Assembly (NCBI RefSeq): GCF_001436735.1
Contig: NZ_AYZE01000010.1
Location: 46,897 to 110,896, forward strand
Direction of reading: 5' to 3'
Origin: Liquorilactobacillus cacaonum DSM 21116
GTDB taxonomy: Bacteria > Bacillota > Bacilli > Lactobacillales > Lactobacillaceae
Length of the DNA: 64,000 bases
Shown piece after piece: positions 35,778 through 45,270 of this stretch. Under the pieces are notes generated by a model. It did not search any database. It had not been told where the DNA came from and saw only the letters and a list, made by a program, of their open reading frames with translations. The number at the start of each line of letters is the position of its first letter. The first letter of the stretch is position 1. The translations under genes and the position numbers were made by a program.

Positions 35778-36854
35778 ATGAAATCACAAATCAAAAAAAT
35801 TGAGAATTATGTTCCTGAAGAGCCGATTGAAAATGTTAAAAGTCGCTTGGGATTGAAAAAACTAATTCGATTATCGGCTAATGAAAATCCGTTCGGCACA
35901 TCTCCAAAAGTTAAGCAGGCTATTTTGAATTGGAGTTTTAGTGAAGAAAATCGTTATCCAGATGGCTATGCAAGTAACTTACGACAAAGTGTTGCTCAAT
36001 ATATAGGAGTTGCTCCTGAAAAACTTGTTTTTGGGGTTGGACTCGATGAAATAATTACAATGATTTCGCGCATATTTTTGGAAAAAGATGATGAAGTACT
36101 TTTAAGTAAACCAACATTTTCGGAATATGCGTTGCATGCATCAATTGAGGGAGCTAAGGTCATTGAAATTCCTTGTATTCCAGAAACTGGAAATTATAAC
36201 TTTGCTGAGTTTTTATCGCAGTTAACAGATAAAACCAAATTAATTTGGGTGTGTAATCCTAACAATCCAACTGGAACATATGAAGATAGAACGACTTTAA
36301 AGCATTTCTTTGACAAAATTCCAGCAAATGTTTTGATTTTATTAGATGAGGCATATATAGATTATGTTACGAAAGATGATGAAGGAAGCTTTATTGCAGA
36401 ATTAGAAAATTATCCTAATCTAATGGTTTTAAGGACGTTTTCAAAAGTTTATGGGATTGCAAATTATCGAGTTGGTTATGCTGCAATGAATGAGAAACTT
36501 GCTAATTATATGCAATCTGTTCGTTTACCATATAATTTAAATTCACTTGCACAAGTTGCAGCCTGTGCAGCATTAGCAGATCAAAAATTTGTGACTGAAT
36601 CAGTTAATAAAACAGAATTGGAACGAAAAAACTGGGAAAATTTTTTCAGTAAAAATAAAATTAAATATTATAACAGTCAAGCAAATTTTATATTTTTTTA
36701 TTATCCAAATGCTAATGAACTTGCCGATGAGTTATTAAAAAATGGATACCAAATTAGACGTGGGCTATTAAACAACTGGTTGCGAATAACGATAGGGACA
36801 GTTTCTGATGGACTTGTTCTTAGAAAAATAATTTCAGAATACAATTTAAAATAA
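35778..36854 (+). CDS. hisC: Histidinol-phosphate aminotransferase
   Basis: This PLP enzyme converts imidazole acetol phosphate to histidinol phosphate. The 358-residue fold-type I protein shows LSANENPFG at the N-terminus, CNPNNPTGT, LLDEAYIDY, and the PLP lysine in RTFSKVYGIANYRVGY. It is the last gene of the T-box operon. I see no strong terminator after it before the next promoter. Confidence 0.96.
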   Translation: MKSQIKKIENYVPEEPIENVKSRLGLKKLIRLSANENPFGTSPKVKQAILNWSFSEENRYPDGYASNLRQSVAQYIGVAPEKLVFGVGLDEIITMISRIFLEKDDEVLLSKPTFSEYALHASIEGAKVIEIPCIPETGNYNFAEFLSQLTDKTKLIWVCNPNNPTGTYEDRTTLKHFFDKIPANVLILLDEAYIDYVTKDDEGSFIAELENYPNLMVLRTFSKVYGIANYRVGYAAMNEKLANYMQSVRLPYNLNSLAQVAACAALADQKFVTESVNKTELERKNWENFFSKNKIKYYNSQANFIFFYYPNANELADELLKNGYQIRRGLLNNWLRITIGTVSDGLVLRKIISEYNLK

Positions 36855-36866
36855 ATTTCAATATGG

Positions 36867-36896
36867 TTACGAAACTTTCGCCAACTCTGATACAAT
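36867..36896 (+). promoter_or_regulatory. Promoter before the Gfo/Idh oxidoreductase
   Basis: TTACGA (36867-36872) and TACAAT (36891-36896) are 18 bases apart, 41 bases before the ATG. Confidence 0.55.
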
Positions 36897-36936
36897 GGAA
36901 AAAAAGCAATTATTATAGATGATGAGGTGAATAGAA

Positions 36937-37908
36937 ATGGCAGAAAAGATTCGTTATGGAGTCGTTGGAACTAGTAGATTAGCAGTTAAATTTGTTGAGG
37001 CATTGGGGGAAAACAAAAATAGTGAGGTAGTTGCGAATTTCGGATATGATTTCGAAAAAGCAAAACAATTTGCAAAAACGTATGGAGTAGCAAATACTTA
37101 TGAAAAATTGGCAGATTTATTTATTGATTCTACAATCGACATAGTCTACTTGGCTATAAAAAATGAAGATCATTATGAGAGTGCTAAATTAGCATTAGAG
37201 GCTGGAAAAAATGTTTTATTGGAAAAACCATTTACGAGACATAAAGTCGGCGCTAGGGAACTCTTTTTACTAGCACAAAAGAAAAATTTGTTTATTATGG
37301 AATCACAAAGTGCTCTCTTTTTACCAATTTTAGAAAAAATAAAAGAACTTATTAGTGATGGTGTAATTGGAAAAATTAACTTTATTAATATTCAAGAAAA
37401 TTACGATACTACTGATAAGAAAGAATGGTTTACAAAGTTGTCTGCAGGTGGAGGTGCCTTTATTAATGGTGGAACAACCCCAATAGGGCTTATCCAATAT
37501 TTGACTGGTAAAGCAGTTACTGAATGGAATGGTTTTGAGTTTAATGAAGTAGGAAAAGCAGATACAAGATGTAACTTAACACTTAAAGTGGATGACGTTT
37601 TAGCTAATATTACGATAGCGACTGATTTTAACTTAGAAACCAAGATAGTAATTTATGGAACCAAAGGGGAAGTTGAGATTCCTAACTATTGGGAATCAAG
37701 TATTGCTTATTTGAAAAAAAATGGCGAAGAACGAAAAATTATAGCGAATAATTCAAAAAATGAGCTAATGTGTGAAATTAATCATATTAACACATCGTTA
37801 ACAAATAATGAAGTTAAGAGTTCAATAGTTACTCCAGACCTAACAATGCATACGATGACGATAATTGAGTCAATGTATCAAAAGTGGTATGGTGATCCAC
37901 TTAATTAG
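36937..37908 (+). CDS. Gfo/Idh/MocA family oxidoreductase
   Basis: This 323-residue NAD(P)-dependent dehydrogenase of unknown substrate has an N-terminal Rossmann domain (YGVVGTSRLAVKFVE), the EKPF motif (LLEKPFTRHK, about 95) with the catalytic lysine, and the C-terminal alpha/beta substrate domain with GGGAFINGG. It starts with ATG 6 bases after GAGGTGA. It lies after the his operon with its own promoter and ends at a strong terminator. Confidence 0.9.
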   Translation: MAEKIRYGVVGTSRLAVKFVEALGENKNSEVVANFGYDFEKAKQFAKTYGVANTYEKLADLFIDSTIDIVYLAIKNEDHYESAKLALEAGKNVLLEKPFTRHKVGARELFLLAQKKNLFIMESQSALFLPILEKIKELISDGVIGKINFINIQENYDTTDKKEWFTKLSAGGGAFINGGTTPIGLIQYLTGKAVTEWNGFEFNEVGKADTRCNLTLKVDDVLANITIATDFNLETKIVIYGTKGEVEIPNYWESSIAYLKKNGEERKIIANNSKNELMCEINHINTSLTNNEVKSSIVTPDLTMHTMTIIESMYQKWYGDPLN

Positions 37909-38023
37909 TGATGCCATTATCACGAAAATTTGATGTAAAATATTTATAAAAAATAGGAGCCATGTCAAAATCTGTCAATAGATTACCATTTTTGCAATCT
38001 ATTAACAGGAAAAGTATAGAGTC

Positions 38024-38066
38024 AAAGAAACTAGGTTGCAAGATAGCTTGCGACCTAGTTTCTTTT
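38024..38066. terminator. Bidirectional 19-bp terminator
   Basis: AAAGAAACTAGGTTGCAAG (38024-38042) pairs with 38047-38065 with one T-G pair and an ATAG loop; the flanks give T-rich ends in both directions. It separates the oxidoreductase from the converging lysR gene. The 38 bp dyad at 37973-38010 lacks a T-tract. Confidence 0.9.
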
Positions 38067-38075
38067 TTCTACAAA

Positions 38076-38954
38076 TTAAAGTTTTGTCTTAATTATTTCA
38101 AGAAGACTGGATTGAGATTCTGTCAAAAGATGATTAGAGCGGTAAGCGATGCTTGCATAAAAATGGGGTTGCTTGTCATCTAAAATAGGTATTTTGACAA
38201 TATCCGGTCTATTTGGCTTAACAATGTCAGCTAAAATAGTAACCCCTATATTTTCAGAGACCATATTCATTAAAAAATTTACATCGATAGAAGTGAACAA
38301 AACCTTTGGCAAAAAATGAGCATTTTTGGCAAAAGCCTTTAATGCTTGTGTATGGACAAAGCTAGAATTGAACATAACAAAAGCTTGATCTTTTAATTCC
38401 GAAAAATAAATACCAGTTCTCGAGGAAAGTGGATTGTCTTTAGAAATAAAAACACAGAATTTGCTCTCTGCAAAATTTAGGAAAGTTAGAAGATCATTTT
38501 GATCCTTTTGAATGGAACCGATTAAAGCAATATCAAGTTTTCCTGTAATTAGAGCTTTTTCTAAATCATTTGATCCTGCCTCATAGGTAATGATATCACG
38601 AGTTAAAGAGGACTCTTTGATTTGCTTAGCGATTTTAGTAAAATAAATATTTCCAATTATGGGAGATAACCCCAACATCATCGATTTACGATTCATTCTT
38701 ACAATTTCACGTTCTGCAGATTGGAGTTCATTGATAATACTTTCAATGTGTTTGTTGAGTTGTTCACCTGCAGATGTAATTAATAATTCCTTTTGTGAAT
38801 TTCCACGGATTAAAAGTGTAGTGTCAAAATGCCGTTCCAAACGTTTTAGTGAGTTACTAACAGCTGGTTGGCTAATATCATAATATTTTGCAACTTTTGA
38901 AAAACTTTTTTTAATACAAAGTTGGTTAAAATATTTCAAATCATTTATATGCAT
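38076..38954 (-). CDS. LysR-family transcriptional regulator
   Basis: This 292-residue regulator has an N-terminal winged helix (FNQLCIKKSFSKVAKYYDISQPAVSNSLKRLE in several pieces, about 8-40) and a two-lobed effector domain. It is divergent from an MFS transporter gene, which it probably controls in response to that transporter substrate. Similarity to the MleR group is a guess. Two dyad-symmetric sequences lie in the shared intergenic region. It starts with ATG on the minus strand after AAGGGG. Confidence 0.92.
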   Translation of the reverse strand: MHINDLKYFNQLCIKKSFSKVAKYYDISQPAVSNSLKRLERHFDTTLLIRGNSQKELLITSAGEQLNKHIESIINELQSAEREIVRMNRKSMMLGLSPIIGNIYFTKIAKQIKESSLTRDIITYEAGSNDLEKALITGKLDIALIGSIQKDQNDLLTFLNFAESKFCVFISKDNPLSSRTGIYFSELKDQAFVMFNSSFVHTQALKAFAKNAHFLPKVLFTSIDVNFLMNMVSENIGVTILADIVKPNRPDIVKIPILDDKQPHFYASIAYRSNHLLTESQSSLLEIIKTKL

Positions 38955-38992
38955 GTGAAAACCCCTTAAATAATAGGCATTTTAAAACCTAT

Positions 38993-39007
38993 ATAACTTT
39001 TAGTTAT
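38993..39007. promoter_or_regulatory. LysR-type T-N11-A operator
   Basis: ATAAC-N5-GTTAT is a perfect 15-base dyad 39 bases upstream of the lysR start. It has the classic LysR box form. Confidence 0.6.
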
Positions 39008-39023
39008 CTGTTTTATATACTTT

Positions 39024-39052
39024 GACTATATAATGTTTGAAGTTATATAGTC
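39024..39052. promoter_or_regulatory. Second, larger dyad in the lysR-MFS gap
   Basis: GACTATATAA (39024-39033) and TTATATAGTC (39043-39052) are perfect complements with a 9-base spacer. The site lies in the 314-base gap between the divergent genes and could be an activator site for the MFS gene. From 39053 to 39268 I see no gene, only AT-rich sequence without a clear promoter. Confidence 0.55.
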
Positions 39053-39268
39053 TTAATTGCACATGAGTAGTGCTGTTATTTATATGTTGTAGAATCTAAA
39101 TTATTTAACTAGTAAATCTGCTTGCTTTTTTAAATCTACCCTCAGTAGATTGGTGTACTACCTTGATATCTCAAGCTTATACTCAGAAAGTGAGTAAATC
39201 AATAGTTAAGTGCATAAATTCACAACAATAAATAAATTTTATTTGACATACAAAGTCGGGAGAAGAAA

Positions 39269-40504
39269 ATGGAAGAAAATGAAAAATTATTTAATAAAGG
39301 TTTTATTGGCACAACGATAATAAACTTTGTAATATATCTGGTCTATTATCTGCTAATGGTAATTATCGCTGTAATTGCACAAAGTAAACTGAATGCATCA
39401 TTGAGTCAAGCCGGATTAGCAGCAGGAATTTATGTTATTGGGACATTATTAGCAAGATTATATATTGGGAAAAAACTCGAAGTCTTTGGTCGAAAAAAAG
39501 TATTGAGAATTAGTATAATTTTCTATTTATTGACTACTGCTGCATATTTTTATATGCCTTCACTTTCTTTCTTATTTCTTGTCCGTTTATTGAATGGATT
39601 TTGTTATGGTGCAGCCTCTTCTGCTACTAATACAATCGTTACAGAATATATTCCATTTAGTCGCCGAGGTGAAGGAATTAATTATTATGGATTAAGTACA
39701 AGTTTAGCAGCAGCAATTGGGCCATTTGTCGGGATGCTATTGCTTAACTACACCAATTTCTATGTAATTATCATGATTTCAGTTATTTTAATCGCATTAA
39801 GTACAGTGGGTTCATTTTTCCTTAGAGTTGAAAACGTGGAATTATCTGATGAAGAAGTTAAAATCGCAAAAAGTTGGAAATTAAATACTTTTGTTGAGAA
39901 AAGAGTTGCCCTTATTGCAACTATAGGATTCATTATGGGACTTTCTTATTCAAGTGTTTTATCATTTCTTTCATCATATGACAAAGTATTACACCTTAGT
40001 AGTGCGGGCTCATTTTTCTTTGTTGTGTATGCGCTAGTTATTACTGTTACTAGACCTATGGCAGGAAAAATTTTTGACAGATACGGTGAAAATTCAGTGA
40101 TGCTACCGAGCTATGTATTTTTAACCTTAGGATTGATTATGTTAGCATTTACAACTAGTAGCGTGGAATTGTTGTTTGCAGGTGCTTTAGTTGGATTAGG
40201 GTATGGGACCTTTATGTCAAATGGACAAGCTGTTTCTTTAAAGTTGGTAAAGAATGATAGCAGTCGAATTGGGGTGGCTTTGTCAACTTACTTTATTGGA
40301 TTGGATCTTGGATTAGGAGTTGGTCCCTATATTTTAGGAATTGTAAGGAACATTGTTGACTTCCAACAAATGTACCTAGTAGCTTCTGTATTACCAGTGA
40401 TTTGTTTGGTGATTTACATGAAATTTTACAAGCCTGCAGCTGCTTTAAAGCGAGAAATTATTGAAAGAAAATTAGAAGCATTTGAAGATAATGAAATAGA
40501 ATAG
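39269..40504 (+). CDS. Major facilitator superfamily transporter
   Basis: This 411-residue protein has twelve predicted transmembrane helices and MFS motif A-like loops (LARLYIGKKLEVFGRKKV, about 67-84, and RPMAGKIFDRYGENSV in the second half). The substrate is unknown; drug or metabolite efflux is possible. It starts with ATG after GTCGGGAG. Divergence from the LysR gene suggests inducible expression. Confidence 0.9.
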   Translation: MEENEKLFNKGFIGTTIINFVIYLVYYLLMVIIAVIAQSKLNASLSQAGLAAGIYVIGTLLARLYIGKKLEVFGRKKVLRISIIFYLLTTAAYFYMPSLSFLFLVRLLNGFCYGAASSATNTIVTEYIPFSRRGEGINYYGLSTSLAAAIGPFVGMLLLNYTNFYVIIMISVILIALSTVGSFFLRVENVELSDEEVKIAKSWKLNTFVEKRVALIATIGFIMGLSYSSVLSFLSSYDKVLHLSSAGSFFFVVYALVITVTRPMAGKIFDRYGENSVMLPSYVFLTLGLIMLAFTTSSVELLFAGALVGLGYGTFMSNGQAVSLKLVKNDSSRIGVALSTYFIGLDLGLGVGPYILGIVRNIVDFQQMYLVASVLPVICLVIYMKFYKPAAALKREIIERKLEAFEDNEIE

Positions 40505-40510
40505 ATTCAA

Positions 40511-40553
40511 AAATCTCATTTCAGGAATCTACCAAATTCGAGAAATGAGATTT
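40511..40553. terminator. Inverted repeat between MFS gene and glpF
   Basis: AAATCTCATTTC (40511-40522) is perfectly complementary to GAAATGAGATTT (40542-40553) with a 19-base loop. The U-tract is short, so it is a weak bidirectional terminator for these converging genes. Confidence 0.6.
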
Positions 40554-40591
40554 ATTGGTATTATTTGATTAACAGATTTTTTGAAAAATGT

Positions 40592-41326
40592 TTATAAAAA
40601 AATTAGTTTGAACAAAGCAACCGCACTAATTCCTGCAAGAATTGGTGCGACAACAGGAATCCAACTGTATCCCCAGTTGGATTTTCCTTTATATTTAAGT
40701 GGTAGCACTTGATGTAATAATCTTGGCCCGAGGTCACGGGCTGGATTTAACGCTGGCCCAGTTGGACCACCAAAAGAAGCAACGATAACCATTACCAAAA
40801 GACCAATGCCTATGAATCCAGACATTTGGTTTCCATGATTAAAGCTGGGAGAATTAGTAATACCAAGAGCACCAAAAACAAGGATGAATGTCCCGAAAAA
40901 TTCGTTGATAAAGCCATTTATTTTACTACAAGTTGCATCTGAAGTAGAAAAAGTTCCTAGTACTAAATCAGTATTTTCAGTTAGGTCATAGTGCGGTTTG
41001 AAACATAAATAAACGATGAATTGGCCAATAATTGCACCTAAAAACTGGACTAGAATGTAGGGTAAAACGTTACTCCAAGGAAATAATCCGGCAAATGCAA
41101 GGCCAATTGTAAAAGCTGGATTAATATGGTTACCTGAGATAGAGCCAAACATTAACGCTGGAATCATAACTGCAAAGCCATAGCCCACTGCAATTACAAT
41201 CCAACCACTGTGATTTCCTTTTGTTTTTTCTAAATCAACAGTGGCGACGGAACCGTTACCAAGTATGACCATGATAGCTGTTCCAAAAAATTCGGCACAG
41301 AGCCGAATTGGTAGAGAATATTCCAT
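40592..41326 (-). CDS. glpF: Glycerol facilitator / aquaporin (MIP family)
   Basis: This 244-residue channel has six membrane helices and two NPA half-helices (GNHINPAFTIG and ALNPARDLGPR). The Asp after the second NPAR is typical of glycerol-conducting members. I choose the ATG at 41326, which lies after AAGGAGGTAAAC; an in-frame TTG 15 bases upstream overlaps that site. No glycerol kinase gene is in the neighbourhood. Confidence 0.92.
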   Translation of the reverse strand: MEYSLPIRLCAEFFGTAIMVILGNGSVATVDLEKTKGNHSGWIVIAVGYGFAVMIPALMFGSISGNHINPAFTIGLAFAGLFPWSNVLPYILVQFLGAIIGQFIVYLCFKPHYDLTENTDLVLGTFSTSDATCSKINGFINEFFGTFILVFGALGITNSPSFNHGNQMSGFIGIGLLVMVIVASFGGPTGPALNPARDLGPRLLHQVLPLKYKGKSNWGYSWIPVVAPILAGISAVALFKLIFL

Positions 41327-41474
41327 GTTTACCTCCTTCAAATAATACGTTCTAATATTAGCATAAAAAAAATATAAGTAAATGTTATATTTTGCTTTAT
41401 TTTCCAGACTTTTTGTTGGTTTTTTTGCTGAAATATCTTAAAATGAATGTATTGGCTAGAGGAGGTTATTTGTT

Positions 41475-41954
41475 GTGATAACTAAGCAATTGGAACAAAT
41501 GCTAAATGAGAAACAGGAAAGCTTTTTGATTCCAGCGGAAATAGTTGCAAATGTACAAGAAGATAACCATTTGGATCATGCATTTCTTGTTTTGACTAAA
41601 GTCAAATATTCATCGATACCAGTATTAGATAAAGATCAACATTTTAAGGGAATATTGACATTACCAATGCTAACTGAAACGATGCTTGGCTTGAATGGAA
41701 TTGATCCGACACGGTTGAGTAGGAAAAGGGTATCAGAAGTAATGCAAAAAGATTTTCCTACAATAAAATTACCTTATGATGTGGAGGAAATTTTGCATTT
41801 AATGGTGAATCATCCATTTTTGATTGTAGTTAATAATGATGATATCTTTACTGGAATTGTGACTAGGCGAGAGGTTTTAAAATCTGTGAACTACATGGTT
41901 CATGACTTTGATAAGCATTATACAATAACTGAAAAGGAATCAAGTTCTATATAA
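41475..41954 (+). CDS. cbpB: CBS-domain protein, likely c-di-AMP receptor CbpB
   Basis: This 159-residue protein has two CBS domains (about 15-70 and 84-148) and matches the CbpB/YkuL/DarB type, known to bind c-di-AMP in Listeria and Bacillus and to control the stringent-response enzyme Rel or pyruvate carboxylase. The start is GTG 41475 after AGAGGAGG. It sits just upstream of dapH and dapL, as ykuL does near dap genes in other Firmicutes. Confidence 0.85.
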   Translation: MITKQLEQMLNEKQESFLIPAEIVANVQEDNHLDHAFLVLTKVKYSSIPVLDKDQHFKGILTLPMLTETMLGLNGIDPTRLSRKRVSEVMQKDFPTIKLPYDVEEILHLMVNHPFLIVVNNDDIFTGIVTRREVLKSVNYMVHDFDKHYTITEKESSSI

Positions 41955-41985
41955 GAATATTTTTAATAAACTAGGGGGGATTTTT

Positions 41986-42696
41986 GTGTCTAATTTAAAC
42001 ACTCAAGAAATAATTAGAACGATTGCAGAATCAAAAAAGAAAACACCAGTGAAAGTCTATGTAAAGGGAAATTTAAGTGTGTTAAGAGTTCCTGAAAATC
42101 TGGAAGCTTATTTTGAAATTAAAACAGGAATTATTTTCGGTGACTGGAAAGATGTTTCAGCTTTTTTGAATGAAAATAAAAATGATATTACACAATATCG
42201 GGTTGAAAATGATGGACGCAATACAGGAGTAGCAATGATTGATAAGAAAAGGTTCAATGCCCGTATTGAACCAGGTGCAATCATACGTGATCAAGTTGAA
42301 ATTGGAAATAATGCTGTTATCATGATGGGAGCAGTAATAAATATAGGAGCAGAAATTGGTGATGGCTCAATGATAGATATGGGTGCAATTCTTGGGGGGC
42401 GTGCTTGGGTTGGAAAAAATTGCCATATAGGTGCAGGTACTGTTCTAGCAGGTGTAATTGAACCTGCTTCAGCACAACCGGTCGTTGTCGAAGATGATGT
42501 TTTAATTGGAGCTAACGCAGTCGTTTTAGAAGGTGTCCGAATTGGAAAAGGAGCTGTCGTTGGAGCAGGTGCAGTTGTAACCCATGATGTGGAGCCTGGG
42601 ACGGTAGTTGTTGGAATGCCCGCTAAGAAAGTAAAAAATGTATCTGAGATTAAGGATGGAAAGACTGACTTAGTAGAAGATTTACGCAATATTTAG
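41986..42696 (+). CDS. dapH: Tetrahydrodipicolinate N-acetyltransferase
   Basis: It acetylates tetrahydrodipicolinate in the acetyl branch of diaminopimelate/lysine synthesis. The 236-residue protein has an N-terminal alpha/beta part and a left-handed beta-helix of hexapeptide repeats (about 88-210; [18 protein letters not shown] region). The start is GTG 41986 after TAGGGGGGA. Together with dapL it forms the acetylation pathway. Confidence 0.95.
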   Translation: MSNLNTQEIIRTIAESKKKTPVKVYVKGNLSVLRVPENLEAYFEIKTGIIFGDWKDVSAFLNENKNDITQYRVENDGRNTGVAMIDKKRFNARIEPGAIIRDQVEIGNNAVIMMGAVINIGAEIGDGSMIDMGAILGGRAWVGKNCHIGAGTVLAGVIEPASAQPVVVEDDVLIGANAVVLEGVRIGKGAVVGAGAVVTHDVEPGTVVVGMPAKKVKNVSEIKDGKTDLVEDLRNI

Positions 42697-42719
42697 TTTT
42701 GAATAGCTTTAATCGCATT

Positions 42720-42760
42720 AGGGACTAGGTTAGAATATTACTTTCGACTAGCCCTTTTTT
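42720..42760 (+). terminator. Terminator of dapH
   Basis: AGGGACTAG (42720-42728) pairs with CTAGCCCT (42748-42755) with one bulged A, then T6. Confidence 0.7.
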
Positions 42761-42864
42761 AGTGTATTATGAAAATGATATAGCTATATGTTGTTCTCAT
42801 GATGTATAGTTGTTTACTATTTTTAATTGTAATGCATAAACATTAGCGAGAAGGGATGATTCAG

Positions 42865-44010
42865 GTGGTGTTAACTGAAAAAGAATTGATTAAGATAAGG
42901 CGCGAATTACATCAAATTCCTGAGATAGGGATGGAAGAATTTGAAACCCAGAAAAAATTGCTGTCAATTATAGAAACGATGCCAAATAAATGGCTTTTTT
43001 TAAAAGTCTGGAAAACAGCAATTATTGTTCATTTAACAGGAAAAGACAAAACACATACAGTTGGTTACCGTACTGATATTGATGGATTACCCGTTACAGA
43101 AGAAACGGGCTTATCTTTCTCATCAATTCATGAGGGAAAGATGCATGCTTGTGGTCATGATATACATATGACGGTGGCATTAGGAATACTTAGTTATTTC
43201 GCAGAAAACCAACCGGATTTAAATATGACTTTTATTTTTCAACCTGCTGAAGAAAACGCAAGTGGTGGTAAACAATTATATGAAAGTGGGGAACTAGATG
43301 AATGGATGCCAGATGAAATTTATGCTTTCCACGACAATCCAGAACTAAAAGCAGGTGTAATTGGTTGCCGTCAAGGAACTTTGTTTGCGGGAACGTGTGA
43401 AATTCATGCAACTTTTATTGGAAAGAGCGGTCACGCTGCTTTTCCGCATAATGCAAATGATATGGTTGTTGCAGGTGCTTATTTTGTAACACAAGTTCAG
43501 TCAATTGTCAGTCGAAATGTTGATCCAATCCAGGCTGGTGTTGTTACGTTAGGGCGGTTTAGCAGCGGAACAACAGGCAACATAATAGCTGGAAGGGCTC
43601 AAATTGACGGGACAATCAGGGCATTAACGCAGGAAATGAATTTATTAATTCAAAAAAGAGTTAGAAAAATTGCAGAGTCAGTTGCACTAGCTTTTGACTG
43701 TAAAGTCGAATTAGACTTACATCAAGGTGGCTATTATCCAGTTGAAAATAATCAAGAAACAACGGAAGCTTTTATTAACTATATGTCCAATAGCGCTGAT
43801 GTTGTATTTAAAGAAACAAAGCCAGCAATGACAGGCGAGGATTTTGGCTTTTTACTTTCAAAGATACCGGGAACAATGTTTTGGCTAGGGGTGGAAAGCC
43901 CATATTCACTACATTCTGAGCATTTAGCACCTAAAGAAGAGGCAATTCATAAGGGAGTTAGTGCAATTATTGGTTTTTTGAAGGAACGAATGAATTTAAT
44001 TGGTAAATAA
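42865..44010 (+). CDS. dapL: N-acetyldiaminopimelate deacetylase
   Basis: It removes the acetyl group in the DAP pathway. This M20-family metallopeptidase-fold protein has the metal motifs HACGHDIHM and PAEENASGG, a dimerisation domain with GHAAFPHN, and a late MTGEDFG. GTG 42865 lies 9 bases after AAGGG and gives 381 residues; ATG 42856 abuts the site, so I consider it less likely. It follows dapH but is separated by a terminator. The symbol follows the Bacillus naming for the deacetylase. Confidence 0.9.
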   Translation: MVLTEKELIKIRRELHQIPEIGMEEFETQKKLLSIIETMPNKWLFLKVWKTAIIVHLTGKDKTHTVGYRTDIDGLPVTEETGLSFSSIHEGKMHACGHDIHMTVALGILSYFAENQPDLNMTFIFQPAEENASGGKQLYESGELDEWMPDEIYAFHDNPELKAGVIGCRQGTLFAGTCEIHATFIGKSGHAAFPHNANDMVVAGAYFVTQVQSIVSRNVDPIQAGVVTLGRFSSGTTGNIIAGRAQIDGTIRALTQEMNLLIQKRVRKIAESVALAFDCKVELDLHQGGYYPVENNQETTEAFINYMSNSADVVFKETKPAMTGEDFGFLLSKIPGTMFWLGVESPYSLHSEHLAPKEEAIHKGVSAIIGFLKERMNLIGK

Positions 44011-44067
44011 AAAATAAACTTGATTACTAATACTAATATTGATATTTTGATAAATAAAAAAATATAG

Positions 44068-44132
44068 AGCCGAAAAAAATAAGGGATGGGTCAAAATATG
44101 CACGTTGACCTGGCCCTTATCTTTTTTCGGCT
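44068..44132 (+). terminator. Large stem-loop terminator after dapL
   Basis: AGCCG-A7-TAAGGG (44068-44085) pairs with 44114-44132 with one bulge, and an inner GGTCAA/TTGACC helix tops it. It is T-rich in both directions and separates dapL from the converging mscS-like gene. Confidence 0.85.
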
Positions 44133-44208
44133 AATTTCTGCGTATTTCCTTTATCGAATAAAATTGATAGATAACCTAAATCAATTGGCAATAAAGGACA
44201 AAATTCTA

Positions 44209-45120
44209 TTATTTTATAGTTGTTAATGTAATTGGTGAATTGTTTATTTTAAACCCTTGTTGTGTAAGAGTTTCTATATATTCACTTAAAAAAGTTCTTT
44301 GAATTTCGTATTGTGCGCCATTCTTGGTGTAAATTATGATACGAAAAGTTAAAATCCCATTTCCATTATCTACAGTTCCAAGAATTGTTGGGCCTTGAGT
44401 AATTTCTGTATATTTAGGTGTAAGTTTTTGATTAACTTGATTTATTAAAGACGTCATTTTTTGAATGTCCGATGAAGGGTCAAAGTAGATATCAATAAGA
44501 GCTCGCATGTCATTTCGTGATAAATTACTTACAATAGTAATATTTCTATTAGGAATAAAGTGCAATGTACCATCAAAATCAATAATTTGAGTTGTTCTAA
44601 GACCAACTGCGTGAATTGTTCCACTAATTGAATCAATTTTTACGGAATCTCCAACATCAAATTGCTGTTCTAAAAGAATAAAGAATCCTGTTACGATATC
44701 TTTAACAAATCCTTGAGCACCAAGGCCAAGAGCTACACTGAAAATTCCAGCCCCAGCAATTAATGTTCCAACTGGGACTCCTATAATGGACAATATTGCA
44801 TAAAAATAAAAGAAAAGTACGCAATAATGGAAAATATTTAATGTAAGAGTATAAATTGTACTAATCCGATTTGTCGAAAGGTGGTCACTTATTTTAGCTC
44901 TTTTAAAACTGTGCTTGATAATTTTTTTACCTAGCCAGTATACAATAAGGAAAAAAATAGATAGAAAAAAAATTGATAAAGTACTAGTGATAATTTTACT
45001 AAATATACTATCCCAATTAATTTTAGTAAGAAAATGTGTTAAGACACTTGTTTGTTTTGAAAATTGAGTGGAAACATTTTTTGTTACCGAATCTGAATTT
45101 TTTAAATAAAATAATAACAT
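44209..45120 (-). CDS. MscS-family small-conductance mechanosensitive channel
   Basis: This 303-residue protein has about three transmembrane helices (the last, AGAGIFSVALGLGAQGFV, lines the pore with the usual Gly/Ala pattern), then the MscS beta domain (DIVTGFFILLEQQFDVGDSVKI) and a cytoplasmic cage. It releases solutes on osmotic down-shock. It starts with ATG on the minus strand after AAAGGAGAG. A 14-base T run lies upstream of the start. Confidence 0.93.
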   Translation of the reverse strand: MLLFYLKNSDSVTKNVSTQFSKQTSVLTHFLTKINWDSIFSKIITSTLSIFFLSIFFLIVYWLGKKIIKHSFKRAKISDHLSTNRISTIYTLTLNIFHYCVLFFYFYAILSIIGVPVGTLIAGAGIFSVALGLGAQGFVKDIVTGFFILLEQQFDVGDSVKIDSISGTIHAVGLRTTQIIDFDGTLHFIPNRNITIVSNLSRNDMRALIDIYFDPSSDIQKMTSLINQVNQKLTPKYTEITQGPTILGTVDNGNGILTFRIIIYTKNGAQYEIQRTFLSEYIETLTQQGFKINNSPITLTTIK

Positions 45121-45270
45121 AATAATAACTCTCCTTTAATACTTATATAATAACAAATTTTTTTTTTTTTTAAATAATATTCCAGAAAACTGTAACAAAT
45201 TTTCTTTTAATTGAAGTTTTTAGTATGCAATGATATCCTATAATCAAGAAAAAAATGAGGAGGCACAATT

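Noticed and set aside
37973..38010. Hairpin CTGT-AATAGATT / AATCTATT-ACAG
   Set aside because: There is no T-tract and no gene downstream; the real terminator lies at 38024-38066.
37962..38183. 73-codon plus-strand ORF after the Gfo/Idh gene
   Set aside because: It runs straight through the 19-bp terminator and into the antisense of lysR, has no matching composition, and its AGGAG lies only 2 bases from the ATG.
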